From: Halomarina litorea
GTDB lineage: Archaea > Halobacteriota > Halobacteria > Halobacteriales > Haloarculaceae
Assembly (NCBI RefSeq): GCF_024227715.1
Contig: NZ_CP100448.1
Location: forward strand, 744,001 to 808,000
DNA length: 64,000 nucleotides
Reading direction: 5' to 3'
The notes below the pieces were generated by a model, which saw only the letters and a list, made by a program, of their open reading frames with translations, was not told where the DNA came from and did no database searches. Shown here in pieces: positions 54,254-62,942 of the stretch (its first letter is position 1; each line of letters opens with the position of its first letter). Made by a program: the position numbers and the translations under genes.

Positions 54254-55102
54254 TCAGAGGTACTCGCCGGCCAACAGGTCCACTCGTTCCTTGGTCTCCT
54301 CGGGGATGGCCTCGCTCGGCGTGTTGATGGTGCCCTCCAGCGCGTGGCCGCAGTCACAGTCGCGTTCGTCGGGCAGGTGCTCGATGGCGTGTTCGACCAC
54401 CTGCTTGATGGCCGTCTCGTTGGCGGCGGCGTTCTCCAGTACCTCCTCGAGGGTGACCTCGGCGTCCTGCTTCCAGACGTCGTAGTCCGTCACGCCCGTC
54501 ACGGTGGCGTAGCACATCTCGGCCTCGCGGGCGAGTTTCGCCTCCGGAATGGCCGTCATGCCGACGACGTCCCAGCCCTGCCCGCGGAAGAACTCGCTCT
54601 CGGCGCGCGTGGAGTACTGCGGCCCCTCGACGCAGACGTAGGTGCCGCCGTCCTCGGCGTCCCTCCCTACCGCGTCCGCCGACTCCACGAGGTGCGTGGC
54701 CATGTGCGGACAGTAGGGGTCCGCAAAGCCCATGTGGGCGACCATCCCCTCGCCGAAGAAGGAGTGCGTGCGGTGGCTCGTCCGGTCGAAAATCTGGTCG
54801 GGGACGAGCAGCGACTGCGGGGGCAGGTCCTCGCGCAGGGAGCCCACGGCGTTGCTGGCGAGGATGCGTTCGACGCCCACCTGCTTCAGCGCGTGGACGT
54901 TCGCGCGGTAGGGCGCGGTGGTCGGCGAGAACTGGTGGTCCCGGCCGTGACGCGGGAGGAAGGCGACGTCGGTGCCCGCCATCTCCCCGATAGTGATGGG
55001 CGCGCTGGGGTCGCCGAAGGGCGTCGTCACGTCCTCCTCGCGGACGTTCTCAAGGTCGAGCGCCTCGTAGATGCCGCTGCCGCCGATGAAGCCGACTGTC
55101 AT
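54254..55102 (-). CDS. mtnP: S-methyl-5'-thioadenosine phosphorylase
   Basis: A 282-residue purine nucleoside phosphorylase family II enzyme that splits MTA into adenine and methylthioribose-1-phosphate. TVGFIGGSGIYEAL, LPRHGRDHQFSPTTAPYRANV, LASNAVGSLREDLPP, CVEGPQYSTRAESEFFRGQG and GMTAIPEAKLAREAEMCYATV are diagnostic. The C-terminal extension (CDCGHALEGT and on) is common in halophiles. It lies just downstream of a phosphoribosyltransferase on the same strand. Confidence 0.93.
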   Translation of the reverse strand: MTVGFIGGSGIYEALDLENVREEDVTTPFGDPSAPITIGEMAGTDVAFLPRHGRDHQFSPTTAPYRANVHALKQVGVERILASNAVGSLREDLPPQSLLVPDQIFDRTSHRTHSFFGEGMVAHMGFADPYCPHMATHLVESADAVGRDAEDGGTYVCVEGPQYSTRAESEFFRGQGWDVVGMTAIPEAKLAREAEMCYATVTGVTDYDVWKQDAEVTLEEVLENAAANETAIKQVVEHAIEHLPDERDCDCGHALEGTINTPSEAIPEETKERVDLLAGEYL

Positions 55103-55167
55103 GCCCGACTCTCGCGTGTGCGGCGGGTAAAACGCTCCGGAACCGCGGCGGCCCGGCGGGGCCCGCG

Positions 55168-55875
55168 CTACGCGTCGCCGCGGTTCTCGACGAGTCGCCA
55201 GCGGTCGCCGACGGACTCGATGACCCCCCGGCGCTCCATCTCGTCGACGACCTCGCCCATCCGTCCGGGCTGGGCGATCTCCATCTCGATGCGTTCGACC
55301 TCGTGGTACTCCCCGAGGAGGCCCCGGAGTTCGTCGGTCGTGTAGGGGCCCTCGGCGTCCTTGGCCATGACGCCGCTGACGAGGTCGACCATGTCCTCGA
55401 TGAAGTTCCACGGGTAGACGACCCACGCCCACTCGTCGAGGCGTTCGCCGACGTAGTCCGGTTCGAACTCGCTGGTCCCGAGAAGCTGGAGGGTACCCGT
55501 GCGCACGTCGTTGGGGTTTCGCTCCTCGACGTACTCGTGGGCGCGCTTGATGGACCCGCCCGTGTCCGCGATGTCGTCGATGATGAGGACGTCCTTGCCC
55601 TCGACGCTCCCCTCGGGCATGGGGTAGCGCACCTGCGGTTCGCCCGCCTTCTGGGCGGTGCCGACGTAGTGTTCCATCTTCAGGCTCGTCAGGTCGTCCA
55701 GCCCGAGGAAGTCGCAGATACAGCGGCCCGCGAACCAGCCTCCGCGGGCGAGCGCCACCACAACATCGGGTTCGAACTCGGCGTCCTTGACCTGGTCGCT
55801 CACCTCGCGACAGAGGTCGTAGATGTACTCCCAGTTGGTGATGGTGCACTTGAAGTCGTCCGGGAGGTCGCTCAT
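55168..55875 (-). CDS. Phosphoribosyltransferase with a C-terminal extension
   Basis: A 235-residue type I phosphoribosyltransferase. VVVALARGGWFAGRCICDFL and VLIIDDIADTGGSIKRA (the PRPP-binding loop) define it. The C-terminal 70 residues (ELRGLLGEYHEVERIEMEIAQPGRMGEVVDEMERRGVIESVGDRWRL) look like a winged helix and are not part of the usual fold. It may salvage purines, and its neighbour, MTA phosphorylase, makes free adenine. The start at 55875 is set by the promoter at 55901-55910. Confidence 0.85.
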   Translation of the reverse strand: MSDLPDDFKCTITNWEYIYDLCREVSDQVKDAEFEPDVVVALARGGWFAGRCICDFLGLDDLTSLKMEHYVGTAQKAGEPQVRYPMPEGSVEGKDVLIIDDIADTGGSIKRAHEYVEERNPNDVRTGTLQLLGTSEFEPDYVGERLDEWAWVVYPWNFIEDMVDLVSGVMAKDAEGPYTTDELRGLLGEYHEVERIEMEIAQPGRMGEVVDEMERRGVIESVGDRWRLVENRGDA

Positions 55876-55900
55876 GTCGGCTATCACTCGCCGTGGGCCG

Positions 55901-55910
55901 CACATAAGGG
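55901..55910 (-). promoter_or_regulatory. Promoter of the phosphoribosyltransferase-mtnP pair
   Basis: CCCTTATGTG on the minus strand is centred about 30 bases before the ATG at 55875, which rules out the longer frame to 55905. Confidence 0.6.
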
Positions 55911-55959
55911 TTTACAGGCGGCACGCGGGCGGCGCTTCGTCGCTCCGGCGTCCGGTCGC

Positions 55960-56349
55960 TCAGTACGTCCTGACCGACGCAGACCCCACCGCCACTCGAA
56001 CGAGCGTGTTCTCGCCCGCCCACGCCTCGTCTTCGACCCCGTACTTCCGGTTGATGCGCCGGTTCGCCTCGCGGGTGGCGTCCTCGTCGTCCACCACCGT
56101 CGCCGTCCCGAGGACCGTCACGGTCCACTCGGGGATGCCCTCACCCGCCGCCTGCACCGCTAGCGAGACGCGCGGGTTCGCGCGGAGGTTGGCGAGTTTG
56201 CGCCCCGTCGTGACGAGTTCCACGACGCCGTCCTCGTAGCGATACCACACGGGCGCGACGTGCGGCTTGCCCTCGGAACACGTCGCGAGGAAGGCCGTCT
56301 CGCGGCTCTCGGTGAGGAGCGACTCGGCTTCGTCGGGGATGTCCGCCAT
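55960..56349 (-). CDS. Pyridoxamine 5'-phosphate oxidase family protein
   Basis: A 129-residue FMN-binding split-barrel protein. ETAFLATCSEGKPHVAPVWYRYEDGVVELVTTGRKLANLRANPRVSLAV is the family core. It could bind FMN or F420; small haloarchaeal members have no firm substrate. It is divergent from the lipoprotein hydrolase. The start at 56349 matches the family. Confidence 0.85.
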   Translation of the reverse strand: MADIPDEAESLLTESRETAFLATCSEGKPHVAPVWYRYEDGVVELVTTGRKLANLRANPRVSLAVQAAGEGIPEWTVTVLGTATVVDDEDATREANRRINRKYGVEDEAWAGENTLVRVAVGSASVRTY

Positions 56350-56457
56350 GCCCGGAGGAGGGGCGCGACCGGGAAAACCGCTCGCGCCGCTCGCGTCCTC
56401 GCCCCTCGACCCGTCGCGGGCGCGAGGGTTTTCCCCCCGCGAGCCTCACGTACCCCC

Positions 56458-57840
56458 ATGCAGCCCTCCAGACGGCGATTCCTGCGGACCGCGGGACTCG
56501 CGGGCGCGACGCTCCTCGCAGGGTGCGGGTCCGACGGCGGGGACGGACCCGCCGCGAACGGAACCACGGAGACGGCGACCGGTTCTCCCACGCGAACGCC
56601 GGACGCGGCCCTCGACGCCGCGGCCCGGCAGTTCGTCGAACGCCTCGCGGCGGGGGAGTACGAGGCCGCCCGTGAGCAGTTCGCGCCGGGGTTGGCCTCG
56701 CAGGTGAGCGCGGACCGGCTAGACCAACTGTGGGCCGGACTGGTCGACGAGCGCGGCCCGTTCGTCGAGATAGCGAGTGCGGAGACGACGACGGTACAGG
56801 GGTTCGACGCCGTCCTCGTCACCGCGCAGTTCAGTCGCGCCCGGCAGGTCATCCGGGTCGTCTTCGACGGCGAGGGGCGCGTGGCGGGTCTCCAGTTCCT
56901 GCAGACCGACCAGGGGACGTACGCGCCGCCGGAGTACGCGGACCGGTCGGCGTTCACCGAGGTGTCCCGGACCATCGAGGCGACCGAGGCGTGTTCGCTC
57001 CCGGCGACGCTCTCGCTCCCGACCGGCGAGGGGGAGGTTCCGGCCGTCGTGGTCGTCCACGGGTCGGGGCCGGTCGACCGCGACGGCACCGTCGGCGCGA
57101 CCAAGCCCTACCGGGACCTCGCGTGGGGGCTGGCCACCCGCGGCGTGGCCGTCCTGCGCTACGAGAAGCGCACCGCGGCCTGCGAGGTGGACCTGGGGAA
57201 CCTGACAGTCGACGACGAGGTGACCGACGACGCGGTGGCCGCCGTCGACCTCCTTCGGGGCGAAGAGCGCGTCGACTCGGGGCGAATCGCCGTCGTCGGG
57301 CACAGCCTCGGCGGGATGCTCGCCCCGCGCATCGTCGCGCAGTCCCGCGCCGCGGGGATGGTGGCGCTCGCGGCCCCCGCGCGTCCGCTCGTGGACCTGC
57401 TGGTCGAACAGGTGCGCTACCTCGCGGAACTGGACGGATCGGTGAGCGACGCCGAACGCGAACGAATCGAGGCGGTCGAGGCGGCCGCCGAACGCGTCCG
57501 GACGCTCGACGTCGGCGACGGGGAACTCGTCCTCGGCGCGCCGCGGTCGTACTGGGAGAGTCTCCGGACCTACGACCCCGTGGCGACCGCCGCGGACCTC
57601 GACGTGCCCCGCGCGTTCCTGCAGGGCGGGCGGGACTACCAGGTGACCGTCGAGGGCGACTTCGAGCGCTGGCGGGAGGCGCTGGGCGGGCAGGCGAACG
57701 TCGCGTTCACGCGCTACCCCGAGTTGAACCACCTCTTCGTGGCCGGCGAGGGACCGCCGCGTCCGGCAGAGTACTACGACCCCGGCAACGTCGACGAACG
57801 GGTCGTCGTCGACGTCGCGGAGCGCGTCTCGGCGCTGTAG
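56458..57840 (+). CDS. Exported lipoprotein hydrolase (DUF3887 plus alpha/beta hydrolase)
   Basis: A 460-residue lipoprotein. RRRFLRTAGLAGATLLAGC joins a Tat motif to a lipobox (Cys at about 23). Residues about 50-160 are DUF3887-like (FVERLAAGEYEAAREQF). The rest is a serine hydrolase: HGSGPVDRDG, the nucleophile S283 in VVGHSLGGMLAP and the His in ELNHLFVAG. It acts outside the cell on an unknown ester or peptide. Its last 67 bases overlap the 3' end of the convergent ATP-grasp gene. Confidence 0.88.
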   Translation: MQPSRRRFLRTAGLAGATLLAGCGSDGGDGPAANGTTETATGSPTRTPDAALDAAARQFVERLAAGEYEAAREQFAPGLASQVSADRLDQLWAGLVDERGPFVEIASAETTTVQGFDAVLVTAQFSRARQVIRVVFDGEGRVAGLQFLQTDQGTYAPPEYADRSAFTEVSRTIEATEACSLPATLSLPTGEGEVPAVVVVHGSGPVDRDGTVGATKPYRDLAWGLATRGVAVLRYEKRTAACEVDLGNLTVDDEVTDDAVAAVDLLRGEERVDSGRIAVVGHSLGGMLAPRIVAQSRAAGMVALAAPARPLVDLLVEQVRYLAELDGSVSDAERERIEAVEAAAERVRTLDVGDGELVLGAPRSYWESLRTYDPVATAADLDVPRAFLQGGRDYQVTVEGDFERWREALGGQANVAFTRYPELNHLFVAGEGPPRPAEYYDPGNVDERVVVDVAERVSAL

Positions 57841-58634
57841 CCCCCGCAGGTGCGGACGGTCGCGTCGGCGTCCCCGTCTGGTACGACGGCGTCCGTCGCG
57901 GGGAGGCGGGCGAGTACCGACTCGACGAGGTCCTCGTCCATCCCCACCCCCCGGAAGCTCATGGCGGGGTTCACGTCGACGGCGTAGGCCACCCCGTCGG
58001 CGTGGACCACGTCCACGCCGAGGGCCTGCGCGCCGACGGCCCGGAGGAGCGCCCGCGTCTTCGCGGCGAGGGCCGGGTCGGGGTCGACCGTGCCGAGGAG
58101 GGCCTTCTCGCCGTAGAGCTTCGAGCGCGCACGGACGGCCCGGACGCGAACCTCCCCGCCGACGTCCACGGCGTAGTACTTGTCGTCGATGGGGTCGGCG
58201 GGGACGTACTTCTGGTACACCTCGCCGTCTCCCCCCAAGTGCGGGTTACCGTCGCCGTACCAGTCCACGAGCGACTTGACGACGTACTCGCAGTCCGGTT
58301 TCGTGGTGCTCGCGGGCGGGACCCGGAACCCGACGGCTTCGAGCGCCCGGAGTCCGACGAACCGCGCTCCGAGGAGGACGGCGTAGTAGCCGTTCCAGGT
58401 CCGCACGCCGGTTCGCTCTGCGTACTGGAGTGCCTCGACTGCGGCCCGGCTCACCTTCTTGTTCGCGAGCAGGTCGAGGCGGTCGATGTCCCGCTCCGGC
58501 ACCGGTCGGCCCGGGTGGAAGAAGGTCACCTCGTGGCCGTGGTCGCGCAGGCCGTCGGCCACGGCGCGAAACACGTCGTGGTCGGCGTTGCAGACGATGC
58601 CGATTCGCCGCCCCCCGGTCGCAGGTCGTCGCAT
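57774..58634 (-). CDS. ATP-grasp ligase, RimK-like
   Basis: A 286-residue protein. The first 90 residues form a Rossmann-like pre-ATP-grasp domain (RRIGIVCNADHDVFRAVADGL). The ATP-grasp domain follows with VYQKYVPADPIDDKYYAVDVGGEVRVRAV and the metal-site end VDVNPAMSFRGVG. RimK-like enzymes join an amino acid to a carboxylate; the substrate is unknown. The last 20 residues (SAETRSATSTTTRSSTLPG) lie over the convergent hydrolase gene and are probably not part of the ancestral protein. Confidence 0.82.
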   Translation of the reverse strand: MRRPATGGRRIGIVCNADHDVFRAVADGLRDHGHEVTFFHPGRPVPERDIDRLDLLANKKVSRAAVEALQYAERTGVRTWNGYYAVLLGARFVGLRALEAVGFRVPPASTTKPDCEYVVKSLVDWYGDGNPHLGGDGEVYQKYVPADPIDDKYYAVDVGGEVRVRAVRARSKLYGEKALLGTVDPDPALAAKTRALLRAVGAQALGVDVVHADGVAYAVDVNPAMSFRGVGMDEDLVESVLARLPATDAVVPDGDADATVRTCGGYSAETRSATSTTTRSSTLPGS

Positions 58635-58921
58635 GAGTGTCCCAATCGGTACCCCTACGTCGCGGACGGGGATGACTATTCGCGACTCCCGACGGCTGGC
58701 GTACCGACCCCCCGTAACTGTCTGCCACGGTATCGATATATAGATAAACGATTTCAGCGCCGTATCGGCCGCGTGTAGTCGAGACGGGCGATTTGGGCGC
58801 GTCGTCCCCGCCGATATGGAGCGGGTCGGACGCCGCACGTGTCGTCGCGTATATATCAACGCTGAAGAGGCAATAGATTCGCTTTTGTTCACGTAGGATG
58901 TGCGAAGGGGTAGGACAGCCA
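58635..58921. other. Divergent promoter region between the ATP-grasp and comB-like genes
   Basis: An AT-richer region. GTATCGATATATAG (58734-58747) may drive the minus-strand gene with a long leader; GTATATATCAA (58848-58858) and GATTCGCTTTTG (58874-58885) may drive the plus-strand gene. Nothing else is supported. Confidence 0.45.
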
Positions 58922-59683
58922 ATGACCAGTTCGAACACCGAGGCGCGGCGACCCGAACTCGACGCTGCGCTCATCGAACACCGCGAGCGACTCCCCGAGG
59001 ACCCGGCCCCGGGGAACTACGTCGTCGTCGACGTGATGCACTTCTCTTCCACCGTCGTCGAACTGTTCGCGGGCGGCGCGGAGTACGTCCACATCACCGA
59101 GAAGCGCGGCGACGAGTTCGGGTTCCGCGATGACACCCCCGAGGCGGTCATCGGCGGGGGGAAGACCGACGACTACGAACCGGCCGAGGGGTACGACTTC
59201 TTCAACTCCCCGAGCTACGTCCAGTCGGTCGACGTCGCCGGCAAGCCGGTGAGCATGACCTCGACGAACGGCGGGCAGGCCGTGACGGACCTCCGTCTCT
59301 CGGACACCGAGGACGTCGCCGTGTACGTCGGCGGGACGACGAACGCGCGGGCCGTCGCCAACCACCTCGCGGGCGAGGACCGGCCGACGTACCTCGTCAG
59401 CGCCGGGGCTGGCGACGGCACCGTCGCCACCGAGGACCACATCGGCGCGACGCTCGTCGGTCGCTACCTCCGGGGCGACTCGGTCGCCGACGTGGAACGT
59501 GACCTCTATCGCGAACTGCTGGAGGTGGCGAAGGGGGCGAACTACACCGACAAGCACGAGACGCGCCGCCGCGACGTCCGGGAGTTCAGCAAGGCAATCG
59601 ACAGTCGCAGCGTCGTCCCTCGACTCGAGGGCGACACGCTCTACGACGTGAGCGAGGCGACGGTCGGCGTCGCCGCCGACTGA
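58922..59683 (+). CDS. comB: 2-phosphosulfolactate phosphatase family protein
   Basis: A 253-residue ComB-like phosphatase. VVDVMHFSSTVVELFAGGAEYVHI, IGGGKTDDYEPAEGYDFFNSPSYV, MTSTNGGQAV and VSAGAGDGTVATEDHIGA match the family. In methanogens ComB makes sulfolactate for coenzyme M. Haloarchaea are not known to make coenzyme M, so the role is uncertain. The ATG at 58898 is an alternative start. No other com gene is next to it. Confidence 0.82.
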   Translation: MTSSNTEARRPELDAALIEHRERLPEDPAPGNYVVVDVMHFSSTVVELFAGGAEYVHITEKRGDEFGFRDDTPEAVIGGGKTDDYEPAEGYDFFNSPSYVQSVDVAGKPVSMTSTNGGQAVTDLRLSDTEDVAVYVGGTTNARAVANHLAGEDRPTYLVSAGAGDGTVATEDHIGATLVGRYLRGDSVADVERDLYRELLEVAKGANYTDKHETRRRDVREFSKAIDSRSVVPRLEGDTLYDVSEATVGVAAD

Positions 59684-59740
59684 GCGGCCGGAACGCGACT
59701 GGCTGAAGTACCCCGCGGACCTACCACCTCCACCCACCCG

Positions 59741-60511
59741 ATGGCGACACACGACCTGCACACGCACACGACGTACTCCGACGGGTCAGACATGCGCGCG
59801 ATGGTCGCGGCCGCGGAGCGTGCCGGCCACGACAGTATCGGCCTCACAGACCACTGCATCCTCTGGGACGACCCGTTCGGCCGTCGCGCCCGCTTCGACT
59901 TCCTCGACACCTTCGGTGAGCGGCGGGCGGACATCGCGGCCCTGCGCCGCGAGACCGACATCGCGGTCCACGACGCCGTCGAGATGACCTACGCGCCCGA
60001 GATGGAGGACGACATCGCCGACTTTCTCGACGAGGCGGCGTTCGACTACGCCATCGGGAGCGTCCACGTCCTCCCCGACTACGACGTCACGAAACCGGGC
60101 CCGTTCGTCGACCTCCCACCCGACGAGAAACGGCGCGTGGTCGAGGAGTACTTCGACTGGCAGGTGGCCCTCGTGGAGTCCGAACTGTTCGACGTCATGG
60201 GCCACCTCGACCTGCCCGAACGCGCCCCGGCCCTGCAGGGGGTCGCCACCCGCGCGGACTACGAACGCGTGGCGGCGGCGCTGGCGGACTCCCGTACCCT
60301 CCCCGAACTCAACGCGGGGCGGTCGCTCCGCCTCGACGTGTTCCACCCCAACCCGACGTACCTCGACGCCTTCCGCGAGGCGGGGGTCAAGTTCGTCCTC
60401 GGGACCGACTCGCATCGCCCCCACGAAGTCGGGAGGCGCTACGACGCCATCCGGGCGCTCTGCCGGCAGTACGACCTCGAGGTGACGGACCTCCCCGCAC
60501 TGGCGGAGTGA
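59741..60511 (+). CDS. PHP-domain phosphoesterase (paralogue of the 4.3 kb gene)
   Basis: A 256-residue PHP protein. THDLHTHTTYSDGSDM, LTDHCILW, EMTYAPEMEDDIADFLDEAAFDYAIGSVHVLPD, VMGHLDLPE and the C-terminal GTDSHRPHEV follow the same order and spacing as the gene at 4334-5110. The metal ligands are all kept. Histidinol-phosphatase or a sugar phosphatase role is possible. The two are probably not interchangeable, since sequences outside motifs differ. Confidence 0.87.
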   Translation: MATHDLHTHTTYSDGSDMRAMVAAAERAGHDSIGLTDHCILWDDPFGRRARFDFLDTFGERRADIAALRRETDIAVHDAVEMTYAPEMEDDIADFLDEAAFDYAIGSVHVLPDYDVTKPGPFVDLPPDEKRRVVEEYFDWQVALVESELFDVMGHLDLPERAPALQGVATRADYERVAAALADSRTLPELNAGRSLRLDVFHPNPTYLDAFREAGVKFVLGTDSHRPHEVGRRYDAIRALCRQYDLEVTDLPALAE

Positions 60512-60520
60512 ATCGGGGAG

Positions 60521-61225
60521 TCAGGGCGTGTAGGTCAGCAGGTCCGTGAGCAGTGCGTCGAGACCGGGGTCGCCGATTCCCGGCGGGCGCTCCACGTCCG
60601 TCGTCCCCACGTCGGCGAACTCGTAGACGACCACCGCCTCGAACTCGGGCGACCGCTGGACCGCGCGCCGGAGGACCCCGCGCTCGCGTTCGACGACGAG
60701 GTCCGTGTGGCCCTCGGTGACCGCCGAGAAGACGGGCGCGTCGACCCGGAGGACGAGCGTGCTCGCGTTCGCCTCGACGACGGTGACGTTCGTCCCGCCC
60801 AGCCGGCCCGCGTCGACGGGCACGACGTCGCCCGGGAACGGCGCCTCCGGACGAATCCCCCCGTCCGCCATCGGTCGCCACGACCCGTCGGCGGGCCGGT
60901 GCCACGCTTCGCGCTCGTCGACATACACCAGCGAGACGTTCTTGTCCGGGTCCATGTGGCTAATCACCAGTGCTTGCTGGTCGGTGTTGTCGACCATGCC
61001 CCTGACGAGGAGGCGCCGTTCGCCGTCGACCCGCATCGACCACTCGTAGGTGTAGTCGACGTGGTCGTACTGCGCGATGGCCTGTGCGGCGAGTTCGTCG
61101 GGCGGTGCGTCGGTGTCCACGGTCGGAGTCTCGTCCGGCGTGACAGGGAGGTCGGCGAGGAGGAACGTCCCGAGGGCGGCGGCGGTGAGGACCAACACCA
61201 GGACGGGGGCGAATCGTCGGTTCAC
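60521..61225 (-). CDS. Exported or membrane-anchored haloarchaeal protein
   Basis: A 234-residue protein with one N-terminal hydrophobic segment (about 6-24) and no lipobox, so it is either anchored or secreted. The rest is a beta-rich domain with VDYTYEWSMRVDGERRLLVRGMVDN and DLVVERERGVLRRAVQRSPEFEAVVVYEF. It resembles other haloarchaeal LolA-like exported proteins. The GTG at 61225 follows a TATA box. Function unknown. Confidence 0.72.
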   Translation of the reverse strand: MNRRFAPVLVLVLTAAALGTFLLADLPVTPDETPTVDTDAPPDELAAQAIAQYDHVDYTYEWSMRVDGERRLLVRGMVDNTDQQALVISHMDPDKNVSLVYVDEREAWHRPADGSWRPMADGGIRPEAPFPGDVVPVDAGRLGGTNVTVVEANASTLVLRVDAPVFSAVTEGHTDLVVERERGVLRRAVQRSPEFEAVVVYEFADVGTTDVERPPGIGDPGLDALLTDLLTYTP

Positions 61226-61240
61226 GTGCGAAAAGTCAAA

Positions 61241-61254
61241 AAGATATACTTTAT
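61241..61254 (-). promoter_or_regulatory. Promoter of the exported protein gene
   Basis: AAATAAAGTATATC-type sequence on the minus strand lies about 22-28 bases before the GTG at 61225. It is one of the most AT-rich sites in the window. Confidence 0.65.
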
Positions 61255-61378
61255 TTCTTGCGGTAATGTATGTGGGGTGTGAGTGTATCGGGTGGGCGAG
61301 TCGACTAGCCGATGGGGGGACCACTCGGCTACAGGTGTAGACACGAGGGACATGCGCACGGGTCGTCCCCATCGAAGT

Positions 61379-61612
61379 ATGCGAACTGATACCAGCGAAC
61401 AGGAGTCGGTCGGGTCGGAGCGGCGGCGGGCGTGGGTGTACTGCGAGACGTGCGAGTGGTCGCGGACGGTCCGGTCGGCGTCGGGTGCCTCGGCGTTCGC
61501 GCTGGCCGAGGAGGACGCGCGGGTCCACGCCGCCGTCACGGAGTACGAGGACGACCCCCACCGCGTCCACGCCGTCAGCGGCGCGTCCGGCGAAGTCGTC
61601 GTCCACGAGTGA
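61379..61612 (+). CDS. Small haloarchaeal protein with a CxxC motif
   Basis: A 77-residue protein with one Cys pair (VYCETCEWS) near residue 22 and a following helix-strand part (ALAEEDARVHAAVTEYEDDPHRVHAV). A single CxxC could bind zinc as a dimer or with His residues nearby. The ATG at 61379 was chosen over 61283 and 61352 because the upstream part is not typical coding sequence. Function unknown. Confidence 0.6.
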   Translation: MRTDTSEQESVGSERRRAWVYCETCEWSRTVRSASGASAFALAEEDARVHAAVTEYEDDPHRVHAVSGASGEVVVHE

Positions 61613-61615
61613 CCG

Positions 61616-62737
61616 TCACGCGAAGACGTACTGCTCGCGACAGCGCTCGACGGGTTCGTCGAACGGGACGGCCGTCAGCGACGCCACGTCCGCGCGGAGT
61701 CGCTCCGCGTACTCCAGTCGAATCTTCCGGGCCTCCGACTCGCGGAGGCGGCCAGGGCCCTGCAACTGGCCCGATATCGGCCGGTAGTCGGCGACGTCGA
61801 AGCCGAACCGGTCGAGGTACCCCCGTACGCGCCCGGCGTCGAGGCCCCACCGGATAGCCTCCCCGCTCACGTCGCGCAGGTCGCCGAAGTCGGGGACGCG
61901 GAGGCAGTCGGCGGCGACGCCCTCGCGGCCCGGGTCGGCCAGTTCGATGCGCTTCGAGTCCGTCTGCTCGACGAGACGGCCCACGTCCGTCGCCAGCCTG
62001 ACCACCTGACTCGGGAGCGTCGAGTCCGGCGCGCGCCACTCCACCGTGGGCTGGCACTCCCGGAGTCGCACCGGGTTCAGGACGGCGTCCTCCGCCACGA
62101 AGTGCTCGCGGACCGTCTCGGACGGGACGCCCCGGTCGGCCGCGAGCGACTCGAAGCGCTCGAAGGCGTCCTCGACGCGGCGCTCCCACTCCGCGACGCT
62201 CTCCGGGTACGACCAGAGGCCGCAGTACTCCTCGAAGTCGGCCCCACACTCGGTCCGGTAGGCGTGTGCGCGCGAGGAGTCCATCTCGCGTCGGCCGCAG
62301 TAGTACGGCGAGGAGCTCAGCAGGGCGAGCGCCGGGTCGAGCGCTGTCAACAGGGTGAGCTGTCGCCGGACGTTCCCCCGCTCGAAGTGGACGTGCGTCC
62401 CCGCGCAGTTCTTCGCGCTCTCGATGCCGTCGCCGTATATCTCCTCGAACAGCCTGCCGCGCTCGCCGGTCGCGGGCGGGTCCGCACGCGTGAGGGGCGT
62501 CCCGAGAGGGACGAGGCGCTTGCCGACCCGGTCGGCCCGCCGGAGGGCCGCCCGTAGGGTCTCTTGCAGGTCTCGGCGGAGCGCGTACTCGGTCTCGCAG
62601 GGCTCCGTCCGCACCTCCAGGAGCGGCCCGACGAACTCGGGGTCGATGCGCTCGTGTGCGTCGACGAGGTCCCGACCGTCGCACAGTCGGCCACGGTCGT
62701 CGACGACCCAGAACTCCACTTCGATTCCTGTTCTCAT
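61616..62737 (-). CDS. gshA: Glutamate--cysteine ligase family protein
   Basis: A 373-residue carboxylate-amine ligase. MRTGIEVEFWVVDDRGRL is the GIEVE family start, ESAKNCAGTHVHFERGNV the central block and PYYCGRREMDSSRAHAYRTECGADFEEY the next. It makes gamma-glutamylcysteine, the main thiol of haloarchaea, and belongs to the bacterial-type GCS2-like group. The ATG at 62737 begins directly with the ATP-site strand. It is four bases from the convergent small CxxC gene. Confidence 0.88.
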   Translation of the reverse strand: MRTGIEVEFWVVDDRGRLCDGRDLVDAHERIDPEFVGPLLEVRTEPCETEYALRRDLQETLRAALRRADRVGKRLVPLGTPLTRADPPATGERGRLFEEIYGDGIESAKNCAGTHVHFERGNVRRQLTLLTALDPALALLSSSPYYCGRREMDSSRAHAYRTECGADFEEYCGLWSYPESVAEWERRVEDAFERFESLAADRGVPSETVREHFVAEDAVLNPVRLRECQPTVEWRAPDSTLPSQVVRLATDVGRLVEQTDSKRIELADPGREGVAADCLRVPDFGDLRDVSGEAIRWGLDAGRVRGYLDRFGFDVADYRPISGQLQGPGRLRESEARKIRLEYAERLRADVASLTAVPFDEPVERCREQYVFA

Positions 62738-62942
62738 GGTTCACGCCCGGCGGGGGGTGTCCTGTCGTCCCACGGGCGTCTCGGGTTTCGCCGGAGCCGA
62801 CACTAAGTTCGCGGCTTGCGCACCCCTGATTCGAGCCGCAGTCGTGCGGTTTTCCGGGCGCTTGGTGGGCGGTCGGTCGCTCACACGGGTTCACAGGGTG
62901 GCACCACGCCTATACCGGGGCCGCCCGTCGCCGGAGACACCC

